Notes under the pieces: generated by a model
What the model saw: the letters and a program-made list of their open reading frames with translations, nothing else
What the model was told of the DNA's origin: nothing
Databases searched by the model: none
DNA from: Brevibacterium rongguiense
GTDB lineage: Bacteria > Actinomycetota > Actinomycetes > Actinomycetales > Brevibacteriaceae
Reading direction: 5' to 3'
DNA length: 64,000 nt
Assembly: GCF_009857845.1 (NCBI RefSeq)
Contig: NZ_WWEQ01000010.1
Coordinates: 1 to 64,000, forward strand
In this document: positions 1 through 9,797 of the stretch, piece by piece
Position numbering within the stretch: position 1 is the first letter of the stretch
How the letters are laid out: every line of letters starts with the position of its first letter
Program-made: the position numbers and the translations under genes

Positions 1-1328
1 CCCTGCGGCGATGCCCCGGCCGCGGCGGCAACGGCCACCGGGCCGCCGGGGTAGAGCCCGGTGCGCGAGCCCGTGGGGTCGCCGCCGCTCCCGCCGGTTG
101 AGCGCCCGTCCGCTGCACCCCCATCCGCTGCGCGCCCATCCGCTGCGCGCCCGTCGCCCAGCGCCGCGACGGTGCCGTCCGGGCGCACGAGCGCCGCGTG
201 CACCGCGGGGTGCTGGGCCAGTGCGGTATCGAGTGACTCCTGGGCGGGAATGTCGAGGGAGGTCGCCACCGGCGCACCGCGCTGGGCCGACCCGGTGCGC
301 TCGGGCTCCGGGAGGTCCGCATCGGCCGCGGCGGCTCCCTCGGCATCCCCGTCGGCCACCGTGCGCGAGGCCCGCTCGACGTCGGCCGGCCCCACGATCC
401 GGACCGCAAAGCCCGGGCGCCCGCGCAGCGCGGAGTCGAAGGCCCGCTGGATCCCCGACTGCCCCACGAGCTGCCCCGCCCGGACGGCGGGGCCGCCGGC
501 GCGGATCTGCTCCGCCGTGGCCGGACCCACGCGGCCCAGGGCGCTGGCCGCGAACCCGGTGCGCAGCGCGATCGGCCGGCGCTGGGCGTGGAAGACGGTG
601 CCCGCCAGCGGTCGCAGCCGGCCCGCCAGCCGCCGGTATTCGCTGCGGCGCAGCGTGATCGCCTCGACGAACGCGTGGGGCTTCGCGCGCGCCACGCGGG
701 CGGTCAGGGCCTCCCCGTCCACTCCCGTAATGGCCGCCGTGCGCCGCGCGACGGCGGCGGGGTCCTTCGCCCGTGCCCTCTCGATGCCCACGGCGACGAT
801 GTCCTGCGTGCTGGCGATCGCGGTGCCGTCCGCCGCGGTGACCGGCCCGCGCTCGGCGCCGGTGGTCTCGACGGCGAAGCCGCGGCGCTGGCTCAGCCGG
901 GGGTGGATGATCGCGGGATCCCACACGGCGCGCCACGAGAGGCGCTCCTTGCGCACCGTCAGCGCGCTGTCATAGGTCCAGTCGGGGACCTGCGTGGCCG
1001 ATCCGGGGTCCGTGATCCAGCCGATGCGCACCCGGGCCGTCGCATGCGCATCGTCGGTGCGCGTGACCTCGCCGACGTCGACGACTGCGGGATGGGCCAC
1101 CCCCAGCGCGCCCAGCGGCGCAAGCGCCCGCTTGGCCCCCGCATCGGCGGCCCCGGGATCCGTCCACGGGCCGGAGCCCACGGCGCCGGACTCGAGGGAC
1201 TCGGCGGCGCGGCGGGCCGCGGAGTCCGGTGTCGTGCCCATGTCCGGGTTGAGCCGGATGAGCAGTCCGAGGCCCAGCCCCAGCGCGACGAGGAGGATCG
1301 CCGCGAGCACAATGCGCGCGCGCTTCAT
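1..1328 (-). CDS. Penicillin-binding protein, MecA_N/PBP-dimer type, C-terminus cut by window edge
   Basis: About 442 residues are visible; the gene runs off the left edge. It starts at an ATG at 1328 with one N-terminal membrane helix (about residues 4-22). An NTF2-like (MecA_N) region follows, then an RGPV..ADG segment and a PBP dimerisation domain with the usual GRVGPAT and VGQSGIQRAFD..LRGRPG stretches. The start of the transpeptidase domain is present (SLDIPAQ...HAALVRPDG). The family crosslinks peptidoglycan outside the membrane. Oddly, where a GLYPPGSTFK-like active site is expected the sequence reads GLYPGGPVAV, so neither the catalytic Ser nor the Lys of SxxK is visible. An Ala/Asp/Gly repeat (AADGRAADG) precedes it. 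It diverges from lysX with 36 bases between start codons. Family assignment is firm; catalytic state is inference. Confidence 0.8.
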   Translation of the reverse strand, partial: MKRARIVLAAILLVALGLGLGLLIRLNPDMGTTPDSAARRAAESLESGAVGSGPWTDPGAADAGAKRALAPLGALGVAHPAVVDVGEVTRTDDAHATARVRIGWITDPGSATQVPDWTYDSALTVRKERLSWRAVWDPAIIHPRLSQRRGFAVETTGAERGPVTAADGTAIASTQDIVAVGIERARAKDPAAVARRTAAITGVDGEALTARVARAKPHAFVEAITLRRSEYRRLAGRLRPLAGTVFHAQRRPIALRTGFAASALGRVGPATAEQIRAGGPAVRAGQLVGQSGIQRAFDSALRGRPGFAVRIVGPADVERASRTVADGDAEGAAAADADLPEPERTGSAQRGAPVATSLDIPAQESLDTALAQHPAVHAALVRPDGTVAALGDGRAADGRAADGGAADGRSTGGSGGDPTGSRTGLYPGGPVAVAAAAGASPQ

Positions 1329-1364
1329 CGGCCGGTCTCCCTCCCTGTGTTTGGATGGAGTCTA

Positions 1365-4300
1365 ATGAACGCGCAGCCACAGACCCCCCACAGTGCCCGG
1401 AGCGGGCGGCCCGGTCCGCTTGCCCACGCCCAGCGCGGCGGCCGCATCGCCTCCCTGCGCTCGCCCGAGGGCCGCGAGCTCGTCGCCCGCATGCTCGCCG
1501 CGCTCTACGCCTATGCGGGCCTCGCCGCCGCCCTCCTGTGGCTGCTGGGCCGAGTCGCCCCGACCGTCGTGGTGTGGCCGGTCCTGGCCTCCGGGGCGCT
1601 CAACATCCCCGTCGCGCCCTCCCCGGTCTCCGTGGTGCTCCTGTGCCTGCTGGCCTGGGGGCTCAAGCGCCGCATGCGCCTGGCCCTCATCCTCGTGGTC
1701 ATCACCGAGGTGCTGGGCGCGCTCATCTCCGTGCGCGCCCTGTTCTGGATCTGGACGCACGGCGTGCGGACGCACCCGCCGCAGTGGGTGGCGCTGCACA
1801 CCGCGCTCGAATCCGTGGCGATCCTCGCCTGCGCGTTCTTCATCGTCGTCACCTGGTGGCTGCGGCCCGCCTATCCCGCCCGCGTGCCCGGCCGCGCCGT
1901 CGCCCGGGCCGGTGCCGTCCTGGGCGTGGGGCTGCTCGCGTGCGTCCTGTGGGCGGCGCTCATGTCCCAGCTCACCGCGCGCAGCGCCGAGCCGGGCATC
2001 CTCTCCGTGCTCGTGTCGTTCGTCCGCTCGTTCGGGCTGGGCCGCCCGCACTCGGGCGAGCTGCCGAGCCTGCCCATCTGGGTGCCCGGGACGATCTCGC
2101 TGCTCATCTCCGCCACCCTGGTGCTGGCCGCCTACGTCCTCATGCGCCCCGTCCAGTCGACCCACCGCTGGTCCGGCGAGCAGGAGGTGCGCCTGCGCGA
2201 GCTGCTGGCGCGCTGGCCCCAGGCGGACGCGCTGAGCTACTTCGCCACGCGCCGCGACCGCGAGGCAGTCTTCGCCCCCTCGGGCGCCGCCGCCGTGACC
2301 TACCGGCAGCAGGGCGCGCACTCCCTGGCCGGAGGCGATCCCGTGGGCGACCCCGCGCAGTGGGGCGCGGCGATCGCGGCCTGGCTCGAGCACTGCCGCA
2401 CCCGCGGGCAGATCCCGGTCGCCTGCTCCGTCTCCGAGGCCGGGGCTCGCGCGTACTCCGCGTTCGGACTGGCCGTCATCCCGCTGGGCGACGAGGCCGT
2501 CATCGACGTCGACCGCTTCGACCTCAAGAAGGCCGCGATGACCCCGGTGCGCCGCGCCGCCGATCGAGCCGCCCGCGCCGGCGCGCAGATCCGCATCCGC
2601 CGCCAGGGCGAGATCGCCCCCGCCGAGCTCGCCGACCTCGGGACCCTGGCCGAGGCGTGGCTGCGGGGGGCCGACGACCGCGGGTTCTCCATGGCGCTCA
2701 ACCGCTGGGGCGATCCGGCCGATTCCAGGACCGTCGTGGTCGAGGCCCTCGTCGACGAGGCGCCCGTGGGCCTGCTGACGTTCGTCCCGGCCGGCGCCTC
2801 GACGATCAGCCTCGACGTCATGCGCCACGCCGTCCAGGCCCCCAACGGCGTGACCGAGGCCATGGTTGCGGCGCTCGTGGCATGGTGCGGGGACAACGGG
2901 ATCGCCGCCGTGTCGCTGAACTTCGTCGTGGGCCGGCGCATCTTCTCCGAGTCCGAGCGGATCGGGGCCGGGCCCGTCACCCGCTTCAACAGCCGCGTGC
3001 TCACGTTCTTCAACCGCTTCTTCCAGCTCGAGAGCCTCTACCGCTCCAATGCGAAGTACGACCCGCTGTGGTTCCCGCGCTTCATCTGCATCCCGGATGC
3101 GACCTCCCTGCTGCCGGCGGGCGTGGCGTTCTCCATGGCGGAGGGCTTCCTGCCGGAGGTGTTCGGCCGCATCCGCTCGACCGGGACCCTGGCGGCCGAC
3201 CAGCTCGAGCGGATCGCGCAGCTGGGCGCGCTGCCGGCGCACGAGGCGCCCCACGGCCCCCGGCGCTCCCCCGTCTTCCACCACCGGCTCGCCCACGCGC
3301 GGGCGCTGCAGGACGCCGGGCACAGCCCGTACCCGATCGGCGCGTTCGACGGGATCGCCCTGGCCGACCTGCCCGCGGCCGGTCCGGATCCCGCCGCGCT
3401 GCTGGCCGCGTGGCCGGCCGCGCGGCCGGTGGTGGCGCGCATCCGCCGACTGCGCCGCCACGGCGGCGTCGTCTTCGCCGAGCTCGTCGACGGCCGCGCC
3501 CACGTCCAGGCGGTCCTCGAGCGCTCGGCGCTGGGCGAGGACTTCGGGGTGTGGGAGCACAACCTCGACACCGGCGACCTCGTCGCGGTCACCGGCCGCC
3601 CGGGCGCCTCGCGCAACGGCACTCCGTCGGTGCTCGTCAGCACCGTGGAGATCGAGTCGAAGGCGCTCGTGCCCATCCCCTTCGACGGGATCGCCGACCC
3701 CGAGTTCCGGGCCCGCCACCGCTCCCTCGATCTGCTCACGAGCCCGGCCGAGCTCGAGACGCTGCGCCAGCGCTCGGCGGTCATGGCCGAGGCCCGCGCG
3801 TTCCTCACGGCCCAGGGCCTGCGCGAGGTCGAGACGCCGGTGCTCAACACCGTCCACGGCGGGGCGTCCGCGCGGCCGTTCCGCACCTACATCAACGCCT
3901 ATTCGGCGGACCTCACGCTGCGCATCGCCCCCGAGCTCTACCTCAAGCGCCTGCTCGTCGCGGGCTCCGGGCCGATCTTCGAGTTCTCCCGCAACTTCCG
4001 CAACGAGGGCGCCGACACGACCCACAACCCGGAGTTCACGGCGCTCGAGGCCTATGTGCCCTTCGCCGACTACACCGTCATGAAGGACCTCACGCAGGGC
4101 CTCATCAAGGCGGCCGCCACGACGCTGTTCGGCAGTCCGCGCCTGCCGCTGGGCAGCGTCCGCGGCACGGACTTCGCGTGGACCGACGTGGACTACGACT
4201 GGCCCATGGTGCCCATCGAGGATGCCCTGAGCGAGCGCCTGGGCCGGCCCGTGGGCCTCGAGACCGATGTCGACGAGCTGCTCGCGATCGCCCGCGAGCA

Positions 4301-4742
4301 CGGCATCCCGATCGGCCCCACGATGGGGCCCGGGGCGATCCTCGAGGAGCTCTACGGCGAGCTCGTCGAGGCGACCACGACCGCACCCACGTTCTACTGC
4401 GACTTCCCCCAGGAGACGTCCCCGCTCACGGGCCCCCACCGGACGAAGCCGGGGCGGGTGGAGCGCTGGGACCTCGTCATCAACGGGATGGAGATGGGCA
4501 CGGCCTACTCGGAGCTCACGGACCCGGTGGAGCAGCGCCGGCGCCTGACGGAGCAGTCGTGGAAGGCCGCGCACGGCGATCCCGAGGCGATGCAGGTCGA
4601 CGAGGACTTCCTCGCGGCCCTCGAGGCAGGCATGCCGCCCACCGGCGGGATGGGCCTGGGCATGGACCGCCTCGTCATGCTCCTGACCCGCTCGACGATC
4701 CGCCAGGTCCTCACGTTCCCGTTCGTGCGCCCGCGCCGCTGA
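1365..4742 (+). CDS. lysX: Bifunctional lysylphosphatidylglycerol synthetase / lysyl-tRNA synthetase LysX
   Basis: LysX charges tRNA-Lys and transfers lysine to phosphatidylglycerol, which lowers membrane charge and protects against cationic peptides. The 1125-residue length fits the mycobacterial enzyme. Order: membrane segments over about residues 40-260, a DUF2156 GNAT-like lysyltransferase domain (about 285-595), an OB-fold anticodon-binding domain (about 685-780), then the class II synthetase core. Motif 2 (FRNEGADTTHNPEF) lies near residue 877 and motif 3 (GMGLGMDRL) near 1096. The frame is open far upstream, but ATG 1365 has GGAG four bases before it and matches the expected N-terminus. 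It diverges from a penicillin-binding protein gene, so both neighbours act on the cell envelope. A separate housekeeping lysS is expected elsewhere. Confidence 0.93.
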   Translation: MNAQPQTPHSARSGRPGPLAHAQRGGRIASLRSPEGRELVARMLAALYAYAGLAAALLWLLGRVAPTVVVWPVLASGALNIPVAPSPVSVVLLCLLAWGLKRRMRLALILVVITEVLGALISVRALFWIWTHGVRTHPPQWVALHTALESVAILACAFFIVVTWWLRPAYPARVPGRAVARAGAVLGVGLLACVLWAALMSQLTARSAEPGILSVLVSFVRSFGLGRPHSGELPSLPIWVPGTISLLISATLVLAAYVLMRPVQSTHRWSGEQEVRLRELLARWPQADALSYFATRRDREAVFAPSGAAAVTYRQQGAHSLAGGDPVGDPAQWGAAIAAWLEHCRTRGQIPVACSVSEAGARAYSAFGLAVIPLGDEAVIDVDRFDLKKAAMTPVRRAADRAARAGAQIRIRRQGEIAPAELADLGTLAEAWLRGADDRGFSMALNRWGDPADSRTVVVEALVDEAPVGLLTFVPAGASTISLDVMRHAVQAPNGVTEAMVAALVAWCGDNGIAAVSLNFVVGRRIFSESERIGAGPVTRFNSRVLTFFNRFFQLESLYRSNAKYDPLWFPRFICIPDATSLLPAGVAFSMAEGFLPEVFGRIRSTGTLAADQLERIAQLGALPAHEAPHGPRRSPVFHHRLAHARALQDAGHSPYPIGAFDGIALADLPAAGPDPAALLAAWPAARPVVARIRRLRRHGGVVFAELVDGRAHVQAVLERSALGEDFGVWEHNLDTGDLVAVTGRPGASRNGTPSVLVSTVEIESKALVPIPFDGIADPEFRARHRSLDLLTSPAELETLRQRSAVMAEARAFLTAQGLREVETPVLNTVHGGASARPFRTYINAYSADLTLRIAPELYLKRLLVAGSGPIFEFSRNFRNEGADTTHNPEFTALEAYVPFADYTVMKDLTQGLIKAAATTLFGSPRLPLGSVRGTDFAWTDVDYDWPMVPIEDALSERLGRPVGLETDVDELLAIAREHGIPIGPTMGPGAILEELYGELVEATTTAPTFYCDFPQETSPLTGPHRTKPGRVERWDLVINGMEMGTAYSELTDPVEQRRRLTEQSWKAAHGDPEAMQVDEDFLAALEAGMPPTGGMGLGMDRLVMLLTRSTIRQVLTFPFVRPRR

Positions 4743-4743
4743 G

Positions 4744-4760
4744 CCGCGCCCGAGGCGCGG
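4744..4760. terminator. Short hairpin between convergent genes
   Basis: A 7-base-pair CCGCGCC/GGCGCGG stem with a 3-base loop lies just after the lysX stop, in the 56-base gap before the convergent acyl-CoA synthetase. There is no U-tract. It could end transcription from both sides, but in this GC-rich context a chance stem is possible. Confidence 0.35.
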
Positions 4761-4798
4761 GCCGGTCGAACGTGCCCAGCCCGGGCGGGTGCGCGGGC

Positions 4799-6526
4799 TC
4801 AGCCCCCGTGCGAGAGCCGCTCGCCCTCCGCCCGCAGCTCGACCTTGCGGACCTTGCCGGAAACGGTCATGGGGAAGGACTCGCGGACCTCGACGTAGCG
4901 CGGGATCTTGTAGTGGGCGAGCTTGCCGCGGGAGAACTCGCGGACCTCGTCCGCGGTGAGCGAGGCGACGCCCTCGCGCAGGATGACCCACGCCATGAGC
5001 TCCTCGCCGTACTTCTCGTCGCTGACGCCCACGACCTGCACGTCGGCGATCGACGGGTGGGTGTAGAGGAACTCCTCGATCTCGCGCGGGTAGATGTTCT
5101 CCCCGCCGCGGATGACCATGTCCTTGATGCGCCCGGAGATGTCGACGTAGCCGTCGGCGTCCATGATCGCGAGGTCGCCCGTGTGCATCCAGCCGCCGGC
5201 GTCGATCGCCTCCGCCGTCTTTTCCGGCTCCTCCCAGTAGCCGCGCATGACCGAGTAGCCGCGGGTGCACAGCTCGCCCTTCTGCCCGCGCGGCAGGGTC
5301 AGGCCCGTGATGGGGTCGACGATCTTGACCTCGACGAAGGGCATGACGCGGCCCACGGTCTCCGTGCGGCGGGCCAGGGTGTCGTCCGTGCGCGTCATCG
5401 TGGACACCGGCGAGGTCTCCGTCATGCCGTAGCAGATGGCGACCTCGGACATGTGCATCTGGGAGATCACGCGCTTCATGACCTCCACGGGGCAAGGCGA
5501 GCCGGCCATGACGCCGGTGCGCAGGCTCGTGAGGTCGTAGTCGGCGAAGTTCGGCAGGTCGAGCTCCGCGATGAACATCGTGGGCACGCCGTAGAGGCTG
5601 GTGGCCCGCTCCTCGGCGGCCGCGGCCAGCGAGCGCTCCGGGTCGAAGCCGGGCGAGGGGATGATGGCGGAGGCGCCGTGGGAGAAGATCGCGAGGAAGC
5701 CGATGACCATCCCGAAGCAGTGGAAGAACGGCACGGGGAGCACCACGCGGTCCTCGCCCGTGTAGGCGAGCACCTCGCCGATCGAGTAGCCGTTGTTGAG
5801 CAGGTTGTGGTGGGTGAGCGTCACCCCCTTGGGGAACCCGGTGGTGCCGGAGGTGTACTGGAGGTTGATGGGATCGTCCGCGTCGAGGGCGCCCATGGCC
5901 TGGCGCAGCCGCACGGGCATCTTGGCGCCCGCGTCCGAGCCCAGGGCCCGCCCGCGCTCCATGAGCGCGGCGAACGACTCGGACGGCTGGATGGCCGCCG
6001 GGCGCTCGTCCTCGCCGGTGACCTCGGCGTGGGCGGTGTCGATGAAGACGAGTTCGAGGCCGCTTGCGCCCTGCGCGACCTCGCGGGCGATCTGCTCGAA
6101 GTTCGAATGGGGCGGGGCCGTCAGCTGGCTGATGAGCAGGCGGGTGCCGGACTGCCGGACGACGAACTCGAGTTCGTGCGTCCGGTAGGCCGGGTTGATG
6201 TTCACGAGGATCGCGCCGACCTTGGCGCACGCGTACATCGTCAGCGTCCACTCCGGCAGGTTCTGCGCCCAGATCCCCACGCGGTCGCCCTTGGCGATCC
6301 CGCGCTCGATGAGCGCGTAGGCCAGGGCGTCGACGTCCGACTCGAGCTCCTCGTAGGTCCACCGGCGACCCGAGGGGCGGTCGATGAGCGCGGTCGCCTG
6401 CGGTGAGGCGGCGGCGATCCGGGAGAAGTGGCCGCCGATCGTGTCGCCGAGCAGCGGGAACTGCGAGGGTCCCGAGGCGTAGGACAGGGCGGCGGGGGTG
6501 CGCTCCGGCTGGGTGGTTGAGGTCAC
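4799..6526 (-). CDS. Acyl-CoA synthetase (ANL superfamily AMP-binding ligase)
   Basis: Activates a carboxylic acid, probably a fatty acid, to its CoA thioester through an acyl-AMP. It has 575 residues, normal for the family. The ATP-binding signature [11 protein letters not shown] lies near residue 222, YGMTETSP in the middle, the hinge region [23 protein letters not shown] near 450-475, and the C-terminal catalytic lysine in SGKVRKVEL near 557. GTG 6526 is chosen because GAAGGAG sits nine bases upstream; an ATG 60 bases further up lacks such a site. It diverges from an acyl-CoA thioesterase across 98 bases, an activation/deactivation pair. Chain-length specificity cannot be read from the sequence. 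Confidence 0.88.
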   Translation of the reverse strand: MTSTTQPERTPAALSYASGPSQFPLLGDTIGGHFSRIAAASPQATALIDRPSGRRWTYEELESDVDALAYALIERGIAKGDRVGIWAQNLPEWTLTMYACAKVGAILVNINPAYRTHELEFVVRQSGTRLLISQLTAPPHSNFEQIAREVAQGASGLELVFIDTAHAEVTGEDERPAAIQPSESFAALMERGRALGSDAGAKMPVRLRQAMGALDADDPINLQYTSGTTGFPKGVTLTHHNLLNNGYSIGEVLAYTGEDRVVLPVPFFHCFGMVIGFLAIFSHGASAIIPSPGFDPERSLAAAAEERATSLYGVPTMFIAELDLPNFADYDLTSLRTGVMAGSPCPVEVMKRVISQMHMSEVAICYGMTETSPVSTMTRTDDTLARRTETVGRVMPFVEVKIVDPITGLTLPRGQKGELCTRGYSVMRGYWEEPEKTAEAIDAGGWMHTGDLAIMDADGYVDISGRIKDMVIRGGENIYPREIEEFLYTHPSIADVQVVGVSDEKYGEELMAWVILREGVASLTADEVREFSRGKLAHYKIPRYVEVRESFPMTVSGKVRKVELRAEGERLSHGG

Positions 6527-6624
6527 GTCGCTGTGCTCCTTCGAAGGGGTCTGCTCGAGCGGGCCCGTGAGGGTGCTCCGCGTCACATCGAAGCCTAGCC
6601 CAGGGCGGCTGGCAGGATGGGGCC

Positions 6625-7059
6625 ATGAGCGAATCCAACGCCGACACCCTGGCCCACTTCCCGACGCACGCCACGGACATCCTGCGCTACGGCGACACGG
6701 ACCGGCAGGGGCACGTGAATAACGCGGTCTACGCCACGTTCTTCGAGACCGGCCGCGTGGCGCTGCTGGCAGACGCCCTGGGCCCCGGGGACGCCTGGCC
6801 GGGTGAATTCGTGCTCGCCCAGATCACGATCGACTACCTGCGCGAGGTCCACTGGCCGGGCACCGTGACGATCGGCTCGCGGGTGCAGCGCCTGGGCACC
6901 ACCTCCCTCACCGTCGACCAGGAGCTCGCCAGCGGGGGCGAGGTGTGCGCGCGGGCGCGCAGCGTCATGGTCCAGATCGACGCGCACACGCGCCGCCCGC
7001 TGCCGTTGGACGAGGGTGCTCGCGGCGCGTTCGCGCGCTTCACCGCCGCGGGTGAATGA
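6625..7059 (+). CDS. Acyl-CoA thioesterase, 4-hydroxybenzoyl-CoA thioesterase-like hotdog fold
   Basis: Predicted to hydrolyse acyl-CoA thioesters in the cytoplasm. The 144-residue protein is one hotdog domain. Near residues 21-35 it carries the 4HBT active-site stretch, here [14 protein letters not shown], with the Asp and the GHVNN turn preserved. The rest follows the family pattern ([22 protein letters not shown]). ATG 6625 follows a G-rich GGATGGGG stretch. It diverges from the acyl-CoA synthetase, so the two probably share a regulatory region and substrates. The substrate is unknown. Confidence 0.85.
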   Translation: MSESNADTLAHFPTHATDILRYGDTDRQGHVNNAVYATFFETGRVALLADALGPGDAWPGEFVLAQITIDYLREVHWPGTVTIGSRVQRLGTTSLTVDQELASGGEVCARARSVMVQIDAHTRRPLPLDEGARGAFARFTAAGE

Positions 7060-7235
7060 CGCGAGCGAGTGATGCGGGCGAGTGACGGTGCCGGATGACG
7101 CGGCACGTCACGATTCGCAGAACAACGTCCCACCATGTGAAATGAGGCCCCCGGCAACGGCCGGTGTTACGCGTTCGAAACGGGCACGGTGCTAGTGTTC
7201 CCGGCAGATTGTTGCCCGCCTCACATGGAGTTCAC

Positions 7236-8426
7236 ATGGCCATCGACTTCCCCGCCGAGGGGGCCGCGCTGCTGCCCGACCTCGTCGAGCTCCGCCGCAC
7301 CCTGCATCAGATCCCGGAGCTCGGCAACGAGCTGCCGCTCACCCAGTCCGAGGTGCTCTCCGCGCTCGACGGCCTGCCGTTGGAGATCACCCTGGGCCGC
7401 AGCGTCTCGTCCATCACCGCCGTGCTGCGGGGCGGTAAGCCCGGTCCGGTAGTGCTCCTGCGCGGCGACATGGACGCCCTGCCCCTGCACGAGGAGTCCG
7501 GCGAGGAGTTCGCCTCCGCCAACGGCCGCATGCACGCGTGCGGGCATGACCTGCACACCGCGGGCCTCGTGGGCGCCGCCCGCCTGCTCGCGGCCCAGCG
7601 GGACGAGCTGCCCGGTTCCGTCGTCTTCATGTTCCAGCCCGGCGAGGAGTCCCCCGGCGGGGCGCAGCCGATGATCGCCGAGGGCCTGCTCGACGCGGCT
7701 GGCGACCGGCCCATCGCGGCCTACGGGATCCACGTGGGACCCGGGCCGCTCGGCGAGTTCGCCACGCGCCCGGGCACCATGCTCGCCGGCGTCAACGACC
7801 TGCACGTCGTCTTCCGCGGAGTCGGCGGCCACGGCTCGGCGCCCCACCTGGCGCAGGACCCCGTGCCGGCGGCCCTGGAGTTCGGCACGGCCATCCAGTC
7901 GCTTGTCACCCGCAGGTTCAGCGTCTTCGACCCGGTGGTCGCCACTGTCACGCAGCTGCAGGCCGGCACCGCCGTCAACATCATCCCGGACACGGCGACC
8001 GTGGGCGCCACCGTGCGCACGCTGTCGAAGGACAGCACCGCGCGCTTCGGTCCGCTCGTCACCGAGCTGGCGGAGGGCATCGCCGCCGCCCACGGTGTCA
8101 GCGCCGAGGTCGACTGGGTCGAGCACTACCCGGTGACCGTCAACGACGACGCGGAGGCCGACTTCGCGCTGCGCACGCTGAGCGCAGAGTTCGGCGCCGC
8201 GCGCGTCATCACCGCACCCGATCCGCTCATGGGCTCCGAGGACTTCTCGTTCGTCCTCGAAGAGGTGCCCGGCTGCTTCCTGTTCCTGCGCTGCACGCCT
8301 GCGGACACGGACCTCGAGACCGCGCCGAACAACCATTCGGCCCACATCCGCTTCGACGACTCCGTCCTGGGCGACCAGGCGGCCGCGCTCGCACAGCTGG
8401 CCTACGAGCGGCTGCGCGCCGGCTAG
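7236..8426 (+). CDS. M20 family amidohydrolase / metallopeptidase (N-acyl amino acid hydrolase type)
   Basis: Hydrolyses an amide bond of an N-acylated amino acid or small peptide using a metal centre. It has 396 residues, the usual M20D length. Metal-binding and catalytic segments are visible: GDMDALPL near residue 78, HACGHDLHTAG near 98, GEESPGGAQ near 136 with the catalytic Glu, GIHVGP near 165, and a C-terminal MGSEDFSF near 331. The dimerisation domain (GVGGHGSAPH) lies between. ATG 7236 is preferred over upstream in-frame starts because GGAG sits five bases before it. It is followed on the same strand by a membrane transporter, suggesting import or efflux of its substrate or product. 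Confidence 0.88.
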   Translation: MAIDFPAEGAALLPDLVELRRTLHQIPELGNELPLTQSEVLSALDGLPLEITLGRSVSSITAVLRGGKPGPVVLLRGDMDALPLHEESGEEFASANGRMHACGHDLHTAGLVGAARLLAAQRDELPGSVVFMFQPGEESPGGAQPMIAEGLLDAAGDRPIAAYGIHVGPGPLGEFATRPGTMLAGVNDLHVVFRGVGGHGSAPHLAQDPVPAALEFGTAIQSLVTRRFSVFDPVVATVTQLQAGTAVNIIPDTATVGATVRTLSKDSTARFGPLVTELAEGIAAAHGVSAEVDWVEHYPVTVNDDAEADFALRTLSAEFGAARVITAPDPLMGSEDFSFVLEEVPGCFLFLRCTPADTDLETAPNNHSAHIRFDDSVLGDQAAALAQLAYERLRAG

Positions 8427-8440
8427 AACCCAGCGCGGGC

Positions 8441-8460
8441 GCGGGCGCGAGCGCGCCCGC
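8441..8460. terminator. GC-rich hairpin after the M20 gene
   Basis: GCGGGCG and CGCCCGC form a 7-base-pair stem around a 6-base loop in the 101-base gap between the M20 hydrolase and the transporter. There is no U-run. It could be a weak terminator or an RNA-stability element inside an operon. Confidence 0.3.
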
Positions 8461-8527
8461 CCACTGAGCCCGGGTCGCCTCGGCGGCCCCTCCCATCCCG
8501 CACCACCGGCACCGGCAAAGGAAACCC

Positions 8528-9700
8528 ATGACACCCATCTACGCAGCCGCGATCGTGCTGGCGTTCGTCGCCCTGGGCGAGCTCGTCTCGATCTGGTCGA
8601 AGGCCCGCGTGCCCAGCCTGCTCGTCGCCATGCTGGGCGTGTTCATCGTCGCGAAGGCCGGGATCATCCCCGACTCCGTCGTGAATGACTCGACCCTGCT
8701 CCAGGCCTACACGATCCTCTCCGCGCCCCTGCTGTTCCACATGGGCTCGATCATCCCGCTCAACACCCTGCTCAAACAGTGGCGCTCGGTGCTCATCTCC
8801 GTGGCCGGCATGGCCGTGGCCGTGGGCCTGCTGTTCGCCGTGGTCGGCCCGCTCTTCGACTTCCAGACGGTCATCGCGGGCGCCGGCCCGCTGGCCGGCG
8901 GCATCGTCGCCACGGGCCTGACGACGGAGGGCCTGACGAAGGCCGGTGTGGCCTCGACGATCGTCGTGCTGCCCGCCCTCGTGCTCATGCTCCAGTCCGT
9001 CCCCGCCATGCCGATGACGAACTTCCTGCTGCGCCGCTTCGCGATCGGCGTGCGCGACAGCGGGGAGCTCACGCGCCTCGCGGCCGAGAACCAGGCGGCC
9101 CAGGAGCACCAGGCCAAGCGCAAGAAGCTCGTCAACCTGCCCCAGGACCTCGTCGACAACCAGCTCTTCGTCCTGTTCCTCGTGCTCGTGGGCGGTTCGC
9201 TCGCCACGTTCCTGGGCGGCATCACCCACATCCCGTCGTCCATCGTCGCGCTCATCCTGGGCATCGTGTCCACGTACTTCGGCTTCACGCCGGAGCGCAC
9301 GCTGGAGAAAGCGAACTCGTTCGGCCTGGCGATGGCGGCCGTCATCGCGGTCGTCATGGCCCCGCTGCTCAAGGCGACGCTGGCCGATGTCATCGCGGCG
9401 ATCCTGCCGGTGCTCGCCATCCTCGTGGTGGGCGGCATCGGCATCATGCTGGGCGGCTTCCTCGCGACGAAGCTGCTGAAGTGGCGTTCGGCGCTCGGCA
9501 TGTCCGTGGCGCTCACCGCCATGTACGGCTTCCCGGCGGACTACCTGCTGACGAACGAGGTGGCCCGCTCCACCGGCCGCGACGACGAGGAGCGCAAGGC
9601 CCTGCTCGACGTCATGCTCCCGCCGATGCTCGTGGGCGGCTTCACGTCCGTGAGCGCGGGCTCGGTCGTCATCGCGAGCATCCTCGTGAGCTTCATCTGA
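8528..9700 (+). CDS. Multi-pass membrane transporter paired with M20 amidohydrolase
   Basis: 390 residues with about ten hydrophobic helices and a charged cytoplasmic loop in the middle (near residues 180-215, rich in Arg, Glu and Lys). Gly/Pro-rich re-entrant-like segments (GPLAGGIVATGLTTEGL) recall Na+/glutamate symporter-like and related carriers, but I cannot name the family with certainty. ATG 8528 follows AAAGGAAACCC. The M20 hydrolase upstream and a convergent amidohydrolase downstream suggest transport of an N-acyl amino acid, a dipeptide or its product. No soluble domain or signal peptide is present. Confidence 0.72.
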   Translation: MTPIYAAAIVLAFVALGELVSIWSKARVPSLLVAMLGVFIVAKAGIIPDSVVNDSTLLQAYTILSAPLLFHMGSIIPLNTLLKQWRSVLISVAGMAVAVGLLFAVVGPLFDFQTVIAGAGPLAGGIVATGLTTEGLTKAGVASTIVVLPALVLMLQSVPAMPMTNFLLRRFAIGVRDSGELTRLAAENQAAQEHQAKRKKLVNLPQDLVDNQLFVLFLVLVGGSLATFLGGITHIPSSIVALILGIVSTYFGFTPERTLEKANSFGLAMAAVIAVVMAPLLKATLADVIAAILPVLAILVVGGIGIMLGGFLATKLLKWRSALGMSVALTAMYGFPADYLLTNEVARSTGRDDEERKALLDVMLPPMLVGGFTSVSAGSVVIASILVSFI

Positions 9701-9738
9701 GGCGCGCTCTCGCCCGGCTCCGCTAGGAGCCCGACACG

Positions 9739-9778
9739 GCGAAGGGCCCGGCAGCCGAGCGGCTGCCGGGCCCTTCGC
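9739..9778. terminator. Strong bidirectional terminator hairpin
   Basis: A perfect 18-base-pair inverted repeat (9739-9756 with 9761-9778) around a 4-base loop lies between the convergent transporter and amidohydrolase genes. The stem is very GC-rich with an AGGGCCC core. Its position between two stop codons and its symmetry support termination from both sides. Confidence 0.9.
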
Positions 9779-9797
9779 GCTGTCGCTGCGGACTGCC

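Noticed and set aside
1362-6680. Very long open frames on the strand opposite lysX and in other frames
   Set aside because: They overlap well-recognised domains, are rich in Arg, Pro, Gly and Ala, and show no family pattern; they are by-products of the high GC content.
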